Shown: positions 15,756-22,961 of the stretch, one piece after another
Layout: every line of letters begins with the position of its first letter
How positions within the stretch are numbered: position 1 is the stretch's first letter
Source: Clostridia bacterium
Lineage (GTDB): Bacteria; Bacillota; Clostridia; Christensenellales; CAG-917
Length of the DNA stretch: 27,706 bases
Direction: 5' to 3'
NCBI GenBank assembly: GCA_900763875.1
Contig: CAAFLX010000017.1
Coordinates: 1-27,706, forward strand
Made by a program: the position numbers and the translations under genes
Notes under the pieces: generated by a model
What the model was told of the DNA's origin: nothing
The model's input: the letters and a program-made list of their open reading frames with translations, nothing else
Database searches by the model: none

Positions 15756-15820
15756 AATTATTTCCTCACGATTTTTGTCGAAAAGTGATGTATTTTGTCA
15801 AAAAGTGTTCTATATTTTAT

Positions 15821-16873
15821 TCAATTTGATAGCACTTGTTGCAAAACCTTGTCAAACTCCTGCATCAAGCACTCACTCGGCACGGTTTTGTAGATTTTGC
15901 CGTGGAGCAAAATCACGCTCTTTTCCTTGCCGCCTGCAATACCGAGGTCGCTGTTTTCGCCCTCGCCTATTCCGTTGAGCGGACAACCTAGAATGGATAT
16001 TTTGATTGGTTTGTCAATGCCTGCCGTCATCATTTCGACTTTGTTTGCAAGCCCCTCGACGTCGATTTCAGTGCGTGCGCAAGTGGGGCAAGACACGACT
16101 TCAACGGCATTTTTGCGAAGTCCGAGCGTTTGAAGAATCTTCTTTCCTGCAAGCACTTCCTCGCAAACGTCGGTGGATAGCGAAACTCTAATCGTATCGC
16201 CAATTCCCTCCGAAAGGAGCGTTCCTATGCCGATTGCCGATTTAACAAGCCCCGTGCGGAGCGTCCCTGCCTCGGTAACGCCGATATGCAAGGGATAATC
16301 GCAAGCCGCGGACAACATTCTGTTTGCCCTCACGTTGAGCATAGTATCCGATGCCTTGATGGCAATGACGATATCTTTCATACCGTAGCGTTCAAACACG
16401 TTTGCACATTCAAGCGCGCTCTCGCAAAGAGCCTTTGCCTCGTCCTTACCCTTGAATTTTGGGTCGAGCGAGCCTCCGTTCACACCAACGCGCACGGGTA
16501 CACCCATATCAACCATTCTTTCGGCAAGCGGTTGAATTTGCGAAAAATCGCGCATATTGCCGGGGTTCATACGAATTTTCTTTGCGCCGGCATCTAGAGC
16601 CATATGTGCAAGTTTATAGTTATAGTGAATGTCGGCAATAAGCGGCAAACCGCATCTTTTTGCAATCTCTCCAAAAGCGTGTGCGGATGCCTCGTCGGGC
16701 ACGGCAAGGCGAATAAGGTCGCAACCGACCGCCCTCAATGCGTTTATTTGAACAAGCGAGCCTTCAACGTCCACGGTTTTAGTATTAAGCATCGATTGTA
16801 CCGTAATGGGTGCGTCACCGCCGATTTTGACGTTTCCCACGCAAACTTGTCTAGTTTTCTTTCGCTGTATCAT
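15821..16873 (-). CDS. ispG: (E)-4-hydroxy-3-methylbut-2-enyl-diphosphate synthase
   Basis: IspG is the 4Fe-4S enzyme converting MEcPP to HMBPP, the next-to-last step of the MEP isoprenoid pathway. The 350-residue protein has the short bacterial form without the plant-type insert. The TIM-barrel part includes ADIHYNYKLA near 80 and R-M-N-P-G-N near 101. The three cluster cysteines appear as SCPTCART (about 262 and 265) and LGCPLNGIGE (about 297). ATG 16873 follows AGAGGA at five bases. It lies downstream of rseP in the dxr-rseP-ispG order but is separated from it by 322 bases of repeats. Confidence 0.96.
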   Translation of the reverse strand: MIQRKKTRQVCVGNVKIGGDAPITVQSMLNTKTVDVEGSLVQINALRAVGCDLIRLAVPDEASAHAFGEIAKRCGLPLIADIHYNYKLAHMALDAGAKKIRMNPGNMRDFSQIQPLAERMVDMGVPVRVGVNGGSLDPKFKGKDEAKALCESALECANVFERYGMKDIVIAIKASDTMLNVRANRMLSAACDYPLHIGVTEAGTLRTGLVKSAIGIGTLLSEGIGDTIRVSLSTDVCEEVLAGKKILQTLGLRKNAVEVVSCPTCARTEIDVEGLANKVEMMTAGIDKPIKISILGCPLNGIGEGENSDLGIAGGKEKSVILLHGKIYKTVPSECLMQEFDKVLQQVLSN

Positions 16874-16983
16874 AACTATCCTCTATGCAATATTGCAACT
16901 TTTCTCTATTGTATCACGCTCTCACGCACTTTTCCACCCATGCCGACACATTTTAGCACCGCTATGTTTTCATTTCAACTTTG

Positions 16984-17019
16984 AGGATTTCCACGTAGCC
17001 ATGCTCCTCTGAATGACAC
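16984..17019 (-). repeat. CATTCTGAG-type dispersed repeat, diverged
   Basis: On the minus strand the segment begins GTGTCATTCAGAGGAGC and ends GGAAATCCT. It resembles the widespread intergenic repeat GTCATTCTGAGGAGC...GAAGAATCT, sister to the CATTGCGAG form at 13872-13917. The match is by memory and eye. Confidence 0.5.
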
Positions 17020-17022
17020 TGC

Positions 17023-17102
17023 GAATGATTTCGCCTGTGGCGGTGATATCACTTGGTGATGATATCGCACGTTGTGCGATGATATCCAAACTCCGTTTGG
17101 AT
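17023..17102 (-). repeat. second ATATCA hairpin array, inverted homologue of 13969-14048
   Basis: Read on the minus strand it has the same 80-base length and unit order as 13969-14048: CCAAAC/GTTTGG, then a CGCAC/GTGCG hairpin (CGTGCA/TGCACG in the other copy), TCAC/GTGA, and GCC/GGC, each followed by ATATCA or AAATCA. Loop bases differ and one stem has changed on both arms. It lies in the rseP-ispG gap. Confidence 0.85.
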
Positions 17103-17104
17103 TT

Positions 17105-17157
17105 GCGATTGAGCCGACAGGAGCGTACTCATTGTACGTGACTGTTGGAGCAATCGC
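17105..17157. repeat. 53-base nested hairpin element
   Basis: Three stems nest with equal spacing on both sides: GCGATTG/CAATCGC (7 bp), AG/AG internal loop, CCGACAG/CTGTTGG (6 of 7 Watson-Crick plus one G-T-type pair), GAG/TGA internal loop, and CGTAC/GTACG (5 bp) around loop TCATT. The symmetry is far beyond chance. It adjoins the ATATCA array and lies just after rseP in transcription direction, without a T-run. Confidence 0.8.
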
Positions 17158-17195
17158 ACCTGACGCAGTTATTTGCTTAATAGCGGCGCGAAAAG

Positions 17196-18518
17196 CTAGC
17201 CGCGAACCAAGTGAAATATATCCAAAAACACCGCCAAAACAAGCAATAAGACAAGCCCGACAGTGTGAATGACTGCCTCAATTTTTCTTGGAACGGGTTT
17301 GCGGAAAATCATCTCGATGAGGGTAAAGAGCATTCGACTGCCGTCCAGCGCAGGGAACGGCAAGAGGTTCATTACGGCGAGGTTTGCAGAGATGATGGCA
17401 ACGACGTAGAGGAAACTATCAAAGCCCATCGACGAGATTTGAGCCATCATTTTGATTGTGGTAAACGTGCCGCCCGCCGATTCAAGCCCGACTTTGCCGG
17501 TGATAAGTGCGCCGAGCGACGCCAAAATCTTGAAGACGATAAAGAAGCAGAAACTCCATGCCCTGCCGAACGAGATGAAAAACGGAAGTTTGGCGTGCGT
17601 AAGACTTCTCGTGATGCCAAAACCGTAGCTGTAATAACCGTCAGCGTCACTCTCCACAACGCCCTTTTGCACGCTCATAGAGCTTGTTTGGGTAAACTCG
17701 CCTTTTTCGTTGAGTTTGCCGACAACGAGGGTTATTTTTTGAGTTGTATCTATTCCGTTTGCCGCCGCATACGAATCTAGGTCGGAAACCTTGATTGGCG
17801 TTTCGAGCTTATCGCCGTTGATAGCGGCGATAAAATCGTCATTCTCAAATGGGTTGTAGAAAAACTTGTTTACGGTGACTTTAACACGCTTTCCGCCTCT
17901 CCACACTGTAAAAGTTGCGCTGTCGGACAGGTTTTTGAAAGCGTTGTCCAAGTCTTCTTGCAGCATTATATTGACTTGTTTTCCGTTTATGTTCAGAATT
18001 ACGTCGCCCTGCTCGAACACGTTTTGATACGCCGAGGTATTGTGCACCCTCACGACGTTTGGCAACACCTGTCCGTATGCTGTAAAATAAATCGTGATTA
18101 TGAGGATTGCGCTCAAAAAATTCATAAACGCGCCCGAAAACAGTACGATAAGCCGTTTCCAAGGCTTTTGATTGTTGAACGCGTCGGGATCTTTGACGAT
18201 GTTTCCGTCTTCGTCCCTTATTTGCTTGCCGTCCTCGTCAAGCTTCGCGCCGTCGGCGTCCTCGCCGTGGAAAGCGCAAAAACCGCCCACGGGAAACGGG
18301 CGCAGCGTGAACAATTCACCTGTTTTTTTGTTGCGTTTTTTGATGATTGCGGGTCCGAATCCGATTGCAAATTCGTCGATTTTGAACCCCAAAATCTTGC
18401 CAGCGGTATAGTGGCCAAGCTCGTGAATGACAATCATCACCATAAGAGCAAGAACGGCTGCGATGACGTAGCCGATATATTTGAAAACATCTCCTGCAGT
18501 TGCTGAAAGTAGGTACAC
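17196..18518 (-). CDS. rseP: RIP site-2 metalloprotease RseP
   Basis: RseP is an inner-membrane zinc protease that cuts anti-sigma factors and signal-peptide remnants within the membrane. The 440-residue protein has the HELGH zinc motif at 32-36 in the first transmembrane helix, a PDZ domain in the middle (G-D-V-I-L-N-I-N-G-K near 170), and the third-ligand motif N-L-L-P-F-P-A-L-D-G near 390 with more transmembrane helices at the C-terminus. An insert between the first helix and the PDZ domain carries acidic D-G-A-K-L-D-E-D repeats. The start is GTG 18518, overlapping the dxr stop as TAGTG, with AGGAG eight bases before it. Confidence 0.94.
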   Translation of the reverse strand: MYLLSATAGDVFKYIGYVIAAVLALMVMIVIHELGHYTAGKILGFKIDEFAIGFGPAIIKKRNKKTGELFTLRPFPVGGFCAFHGEDADGAKLDEDGKQIRDEDGNIVKDPDAFNNQKPWKRLIVLFSGAFMNFLSAILIITIYFTAYGQVLPNVVRVHNTSAYQNVFEQGDVILNINGKQVNIMLQEDLDNAFKNLSDSATFTVWRGGKRVKVTVNKFFYNPFENDDFIAAINGDKLETPIKVSDLDSYAAANGIDTTQKITLVVGKLNEKGEFTQTSSMSVQKGVVESDADGYYSYGFGITRSLTHAKLPFFISFGRAWSFCFFIVFKILASLGALITGKVGLESAGGTFTTIKMMAQISSMGFDSFLYVVAIISANLAVMNLLPFPALDGSRMLFTLIEMIFRKPVPRKIEAVIHTVGLVLLLVLAVFLDIFHLVRG

Positions 18519-19669
18519 TATTTGACTCCTATCACAGAATAAGTGTATTTTCTTGCTTGCTCGTCTATGCCGAGAATATCCTCAAGCTCGACGTCTTTGA
18601 TCTTTTTGAACTTGACAAAGACCTTGTGGAGAGCGTTTGCGATTTCGGGATATTTGATTTTGCCTTTCAAAAACTCCTCGACAAGCACCTCGTCCGCGGC
18701 AGACACTGCGATGCACGCGCCCTCGCCCGCGTTTGCGGCGTCGATTGCGATTTTGAGGCAAGGAAATCTGCCAAAATCAGGCTCTGAAAAGGTGATCGAG
18801 CCGAGTTTTGCAAGGTCGAGCGGTGCAACGCTGTCCTTGCCGTGGTCGGGGTAATAGAGCGCGGTTTCGATTGCAAGGCGCATATCGGGCACGGAAAACA
18901 ATCCTTTCATACCGCCGTCGACAAATTCGACGAGCGAATGGACTATGCTTTCTCTGTGCATAACCACCTTAATATCCTTTGCCTCGACCTCGAAAAGTCG
19001 CATCGCCTCGATGACTTCAAGCCCCTTGTTGAAGAGGGTCGCCGAGTCGATTGTGACCTTTTTGCCCATATTCCATACGGGGTGTTTCAAAGCGTCTTCT
19101 GCCTTGACCTTTGACAGTTGCGAAGTCGGAATATCACGGAGCGCGCCGCCGCTTGCCGTCAAAACAAGGCTTCTAACGCACTTTTTTTCTTCGCCTCGCA
19201 AGCAAGAAAATATTGCCGAATGCTCGGTGTCAAGCGGCAAAATCTTGCCGCCGTACTTTTTTTCAAGGGCTTTTAGGTGTCTGCCTGCGCAAACGATCGT
19301 TTCCTTGTTGGCGATTGCAAGCGTTCCCCCTCTTTTCAAAGTGGCAACAGCCGCCCAAAGCCCAGCAATGCCCGAAACTGCCGACACGACTATGTCGGAA
19401 GGTACGCTTGCAAGCTCCTCCAGCGAGGAAAGGCACTTCGAGGTTTTGTCGTCCTCAAGAAAATCGAAAAGCGAACTTTGAACTTCAACAGCTCCGCCCG
19501 GGAAATAATAGTGCGTAGGGTTGAATTTTTCAATCTGTTCGCGCAAGAGCGATTCATTTGTATAAGCCGAAAGTCCGACGACTTTGAAAGCGTCCGGACG
19601 TTTTGAAATCGAATCAAGCACCTGTCGTCCGACCGAACCGGTGCTTCCGAGTATCGTTATTGTTTTCAT
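18518..19669 (-). CDS. dxr: 1-deoxy-D-xylulose-5-phosphate reductoisomerase
   Basis: DXR converts DXP to MEP with NADPH, the committing step of the MEP pathway. The 383-residue protein has the nucleotide-binding start ILGSTGSVGRQVLD, NKETIVCAG near 122, the metal-site D-T-E-H-S-A motif, ASGGALRDI near 175 and H-P-V-W-N-M-G followed by DSATLFNKGLEVIEA near 210-225. ATG 19669 follows GAGGA at a proper distance. It is coupled to rseP and separated from cdsA by 106 bases. Confidence 0.97.
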   Translation of the reverse strand: MKTITILGSTGSVGRQVLDSISKRPDAFKVVGLSAYTNESLLREQIEKFNPTHYYFPGGAVEVQSSLFDFLEDDKTSKCLSSLEELASVPSDIVVSAVSGIAGLWAAVATLKRGGTLAIANKETIVCAGRHLKALEKKYGGKILPLDTEHSAIFSCLRGEEKKCVRSLVLTASGGALRDIPTSQLSKVKAEDALKHPVWNMGKKVTIDSATLFNKGLEVIEAMRLFEVEAKDIKVVMHRESIVHSLVEFVDGGMKGLFSVPDMRLAIETALYYPDHGKDSVAPLDLAKLGSITFSEPDFGRFPCLKIAIDAANAGEGACIAVSAADEVLVEEFLKGKIKYPEIANALHKVFVKFKKIKDVELEDILGIDEQARKYTYSVIGVK

Positions 19670-19775
19670 TTTATCCTCAGAAACCTGCGCGCCGCCAAGG
19701 CAGAGATTTGAAGTCTTTTGCAGGCTCTTTATTGTCAGTATAATTTGCGATTATTAAATCTTTATGAAACTTTGA

Positions 19776-20768
19776 TTAATAACCGTATATGCAGGAAAAT
19801 GCGACAAGAAGTATGACAAGGCAGTACATAACGCTGTCGATTCTATCCATAAATCCGCCGTGACCGGGGAAAATTTTGCCGTAGTCTTTGATGCCGATTG
19901 CGCGCTTGATACGAGAAGCGGCAAGGTCGCCAAGTTCGCTTATCGCGCCGCAAATCAAGCCGATTGCAAGATATACGAGCGCACTCTTCCACTGCCAGCC
20001 CTCAACGCTGTGCGCAAAGAAAGAAATGTAGCCGCAACCTTGAATAAATGCGGGATATTTGTCAGCAAACAGCTCGAAAACAAGCCAAAACAGCAAGGAA
20101 ATCACCATGCCGCCCACAAGTCCGCCAACGCCGCCTGCAACCGTCTTTTTGGGGCTGATTTTGGGGCAAAGTTTCTTGCCTCCGATCATAGATCCGAACC
20201 AGTAGGCAAACATATCGCTGCCCAAAATCGGCACGAACACCGCAAACGTGACCGCAAATAGCGCGCTGTATTTGTAGCTCACAATCCACGCGCTCATAAG
20301 AAAGAGCATCGGATATACGAGAACAAATACGTTGGCGAGCAAGTCTTTAAGTTCGCACGCTTTTGGCGAGTCGAGTTCAAGCTCGATACCCTGCTCTTTT
20401 GCCTCGGCCACCTCTTTTTGAGTGTGTTTGGAGGGTTTGAAAGTGAAAATCGTAAGTGCCAGCATAGAGCTTGCAAGCAGCACAATCAGCAAACCTTGCA
20501 CGCCTGCGCTGACGTTTTTCTCTCCACCGCCTACAAAGTATTGCATCGTGTAGAACACGGGATACGCCGCAACGAGCATAAGCACCACCGGCGAAACAAA
20601 CATCTTGTAGCCGGCGTCCTTGAAACACTTGAACATCTCGTAAACAGAGCCTGCAAGGAAGATGAGGATGAGCATATCCACAAAAATCGGGCTTACAAAA
20701 TAGCCGCACACCAAAAAGCCTGCAAGCACAGCCAAAAGCACGATTGCCGTCAAAGTTCTTTTGAGCAT
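19776..20768 (-). CDS. cdsA: phosphatidate cytidylyltransferase
   Basis: CdsA makes CDP-diacylglycerol from CTP and phosphatidate for phospholipid synthesis. About 330 residues with several membrane helices; the signature S-x-x-K-R-x(4)-K-D-x-G-x-x-F-P-G-H-G-G-x-x-D-R is seen in RIKRAIGIKDYGKIFPGHGG and following D-R near the C-terminus. ATG 20768 is chosen: GAGGTG lies at the right distance, and an in-frame GTG six codons earlier has no site of its own. A long hydrophilic loop with K-H-T-Q-K-E-V-A-E-A-K-E-Q-G lies between helices near residue 120. A gap of 220 bases separates it from uppS. Confidence 0.94.
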   Translation of the reverse strand: MLKRTLTAIVLLAVLAGFLVCGYFVSPIFVDMLILIFLAGSVYEMFKCFKDAGYKMFVSPVVLMLVAAYPVFYTMQYFVGGGEKNVSAGVQGLLIVLLASSMLALTIFTFKPSKHTQKEVAEAKEQGIELELDSPKACELKDLLANVFVLVYPMLFLMSAWIVSYKYSALFAVTFAVFVPILGSDMFAYWFGSMIGGKKLCPKISPKKTVAGGVGGLVGGMVISLLFWLVFELFADKYPAFIQGCGYISFFAHSVEGWQWKSALVYLAIGLICGAISELGDLAASRIKRAIGIKDYGKIFPGHGGFMDRIDSVMYCLVILLVAFSCIYGY

Positions 20769-20988
20769 AATCACCTCAAACCGCACGCAATCGTATGGAT
20801 TCGCTTTTCAAATGGTTGCAGAAAAGCGATTTTGCCGCATTGCATACGTTCGTCTGAAATTTTTTGCGAAAATATCGCAATTTTTCGCAAGAATTAGGGT
20901 TGTTTTTTATGCAAAAACCACACAAATAACAAGGTTTTTCTTGTGAAAATATAGGGTATTTTGTGAGAATAATCGCAATTAAATGCGA
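20769..20988. other. uppS-cdsA gap with hairpins
   Basis: These 220 bases hold no gene. A 10-bp perfect stem AATAATCGCA/TGCGATTATT (20968-20993) includes the uppS stop codon. A second hairpin-like repeat TTGCGAAAA/TTTTCGCAA lies near 20860-20890 and a third, CGCTTTT/AAAAGCG, near 20797-20833. None has a T-run on the minus strand, so they are not clear terminators; they may stabilise or process the message between the two genes. Confidence 0.45.
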
Positions 20989-21642
20989 TTATTTCCCAAA
21001 TTTGCGTTGCCGTTTGTCAAAGTCGTCAAGCACGAAATCGACGTCGCTCTCGTCCATATCCGGCCAAAGTTTGTCCAAAAACGCAAGCTCGGAATATGCC
21101 GCCTCGTACAGCATAAAGTTGGAAAGACGCTTTTCGCCGCCACTGCGCACAATGAGGTCAAGCGGCGGAAGATGAGAGGATGAAAGATGCTTTTCAAACG
21201 TATCGTCCAAAAACTCGCCGTGGTCGTAGCAAACCTTTGCCGCGTGCAAAATGTCCCATTTTGCGCCGTAGTTGAAAGCGATATTGAGCCACATACCCTT
21301 GTTGTCGCGCGTTTTGTCCTCGACGTGTTCAATTGACAAGGCAAGTTTGTCGTCAAGGGAGTTGAAATCGCCCATATAGGAAATTTTGTAGTCGCCGTCA
21401 TAGTTGTAGTTAAACTTTTCGACAACCTTGAAAATAGCGTTCAATTCCTCTTCTGGGCGCAAGAGATTTTCAGTTGACAAAGCATAGACGGAAACCGCCT
21501 CTACACCGCGCTCGCTGCACCTTTTTGCAACCTTATATAGAGCCATAAGCCCGTGAGCATAGCCCTCAGAGCGCGACATGCCGTGAGCCACCGCCCACCT
21601 GCCGTTTCCGTCCATAATGAATCCGATATGTTTTGCACCCAT
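20989..21642 (-). CDS. uppS: isoprenyl transferase (undecaprenyl diphosphate synthase type)
   Basis: UppS extends FPP with IPP to the C55 lipid carrier for cell wall synthesis. The 217-residue protein has the catalytic motif HIGFIMDGNGRWA with Asp11, the S-V-Y-A-L-S-T-E-N segment near 70, the F-N-Y-G-A-K segment and the C-terminal DLIVRSGGEKRLSNFMLYEAAYSEL region with the pyrophosphate-binding R-x-x-x-E-x-R-L-S-N-F. It is slightly shorter than the usual 235-250 residues. The ATG overlaps the frr stop as TGATG. Its stop codon lies in a hairpin. Confidence 0.94.
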   Translation of the reverse strand: MGAKHIGFIMDGNGRWAVAHGMSRSEGYAHGLMALYKVAKRCSERGVEAVSVYALSTENLLRPEEELNAIFKVVEKFNYNYDGDYKISYMGDFNSLDDKLALSIEHVEDKTRDNKGMWLNIAFNYGAKWDILHAAKVCYDHGEFLDDTFEKHLSSSHLPPLDLIVRSGGEKRLSNFMLYEAAYSELAFLDKLWPDMDESDVDFVLDDFDKRQRKFGK

Positions 21643-22217
21643 CAGATGGAAAGAATCTCCTGTTCCTTATCTTTGAAGAGTTTGTCAACCTCGTCGGTGT
21701 TTTTGTTGAGAGTTTTGTCAACGTCTTCGGTGTAGTTTTTCAAATCGTCTTCGGTGATAGAGGACGCTTTTTGAATCTTTTTGAGATCGTCGATAGCGTC
21801 GCGGCGCGCGTTTCTCATGACGATTTTCGCCTCTTCCACCAAGGTTTTTGCCTCTTTGACGGTGGAGCGTCTGCGCTCTTCGGTGAGTTCGGGGAAAACG
21901 AGGCGAATGACGTGACCGTCATTGTTGGGCGTGATGCCGACGTTTGCTGCCAAAATCGCTCTCTCGATTGCCTTAAGTTGAGATTTATCCCAAGGCGAAA
22001 TCACCAAAAGGCGCGCTTCGGGAACGGAAATATTCGCCATATTGTTGACGGGCGTAGGCGTGCCGTAATAATCCACAACCACTTTGTCGAGGATGTGCGG
22101 ATTTGCCCTGCCTGCGCGGATGGAGCGCAATTCGGAGATATAGTTTTGCATTGTTTTGTCGATTTTCTCATTCAATTCGTCAAAGATAATATCGACTTCG
22201 TCAATACCGTAAGACAT
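21642..22217 (-). CDS. frr: ribosome recycling factor
   Basis: RRF splits post-termination ribosomes with EF-G. From ATG 22217 the protein is 191 residues, near the family's 185. It has the conserved RAGRANPHILDKVVVDYYGTP (about 30-50; hinge and domain II start), ISVPEARLLVISPWD, and the domain I C-terminal helices E-E-R-R-R-S-T-V-K-E-A-K. ATG 22217 is preceded by a full GGAGGA; the longer open frame to 22286 has no such site. It is the first gene of the operon frr-uppS-cdsA-dxr-rseP-ispG-exonuclease, with a promoter at 22251-22279. Confidence 0.96.
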   Translation of the reverse strand: MSYGIDEVDIIFDELNEKIDKTMQNYISELRSIRAGRANPHILDKVVVDYYGTPTPVNNMANISVPEARLLVISPWDKSQLKAIERAILAANVGITPNNDGHVIRLVFPELTEERRRSTVKEAKTLVEEAKIVMRNARRDAIDDLKKIQKASSITEDDLKNYTEDVDKTLNKNTDEVDKLFKDKEQEILSI

Positions 22218-22250
22218 ATTGTGTCCTCCATATTTATGAATATTGTAAAT

Positions 22251-22279
22251 ATTATACCAAAAGATTGAGGATAACGCAA
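22251..22279 (-). promoter_or_regulatory. promoter of the frr operon
   Basis: On the minus strand TTGCGT (22274-22279) and TATAAT (22251-22256) are 17 bases apart, with TG one base before the -10 (extended -10). The predicted leader is about 27 nt and contains the GGAGGA site of frr. Confidence 0.7.
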
Positions 22280-22497
22280 TAGACAATAATTAAATAATGA
22301 ACAAGAAATAACATATCAAGTGATATATTATCAAAAATACAGTCAATTTCCCCTCAAATAAGCAACTTTTTGTTGAGTTTGCCATATACACTGTTAGATT
22401 GAATACACAACTCACACGGACACATCAATCACTAGCCTACGCTACTCGAAACAACGCAAAATCAGATTGAAAATCATTAAATACAATCAACGCACAG
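22280..22497. other. intergenic stretch upstream of the frr promoter
   Basis: No gene is seen. It contains the perfect palindrome ATATCAAGTGATAT near 22313-22327, which carries the same ATATCA word as the repeat arrays, and a small CAAC/GTTG hairpin near 22370. The rest is AT-rich and featureless. Confidence 0.4.
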
Positions 22498-22526
22498 AAA
22501 AACAGCCCGTCGATTTTGACGGGCTG
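22498..22526 (-). terminator. intrinsic terminator after hypA
   Basis: On the minus strand CAGCCCGTC pairs with GACGGGCTG (9 bp, loop AAAATC) and is followed by TTTTT. It lies 19 bases past the hypA stop and closes the flavoprotein-hypA unit. Confidence 0.9.
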
Positions 22527-22544
22527 TTTGCAATTATTACAAAA

Positions 22545-22958
22545 TCAGTTTGCTTGGTCGGGGGCTTTTTCGTCCTTGGCTTGCGCCTCGGATTCCTCCT
22601 CAACGACTTCGTCTTCGGGGACGAGAATTTCTTTTATCATAAACTCTCTGCCCGACAACAAGTCTTTGTCAAACGAGTTGCACTTGGGGCAATAGCCCTC
22701 GTATGCAATGACGTTGAACACTTCGCCGCACTTTTGACATTTTGCCATACCGCGCACGACTTCAAGCTCCAATTTGGTGTTTTTAAAGAACGGCTTTTTG
22801 TCGATAGCGGCGGGCCAACACTCGTCAAGGTAGGCAGGGATAACGCCGCACAATTCGCCGACTTGCAAAACTATGGTGTCCACGGCGGGAAGATGTTGCT
22901 CCACCGCCACTTGTTCCACCACTTTTACAACTTCAAAAACGATTCCTAACTCGTGCAT
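22545..22958 (-). CDS. hypA: HypA-like hydrogenase nickel-insertion metallochaperone
   Basis: HypA delivers nickel to NiFe-hydrogenase precursors (and urease in some bacteria). The 137-residue protein starts MHELGIV, whose His2 and Glu3 form the nickel site, and has the zinc-binding pairs CQKC (74-77) and CPKC (90-93). The tail from about 112 is acidic and longer than usual (E-D-E-V-V-E-E-E-S-E). ATG 22958 follows AAGGAG, which overlaps the stop of the flavoprotein gene three bases upstream, so the two are one operon. No hydrogenase or other hyp gene lies in the window. A use other than NiFe-hydrogenase maturation is possible. Confidence 0.88.
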   Translation of the reverse strand: MHELGIVFEVVKVVEQVAVEQHLPAVDTIVLQVGELCGVIPAYLDECWPAAIDKKPFFKNTKLELEVVRGMAKCQKCGEVFNVIAYEGYCPKCNSFDKDLLSGREFMIKEILVPEDEVVEEESEAQAKDEKAPDQAN

Positions 22959-22961
22959 CTA

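Noticed and set aside
17072..17272. 66-residue plus-strand open frame after the second array
   Set aside because: It covers the nested hairpin and the end of rseP in antisense and has no ribosome-binding site.
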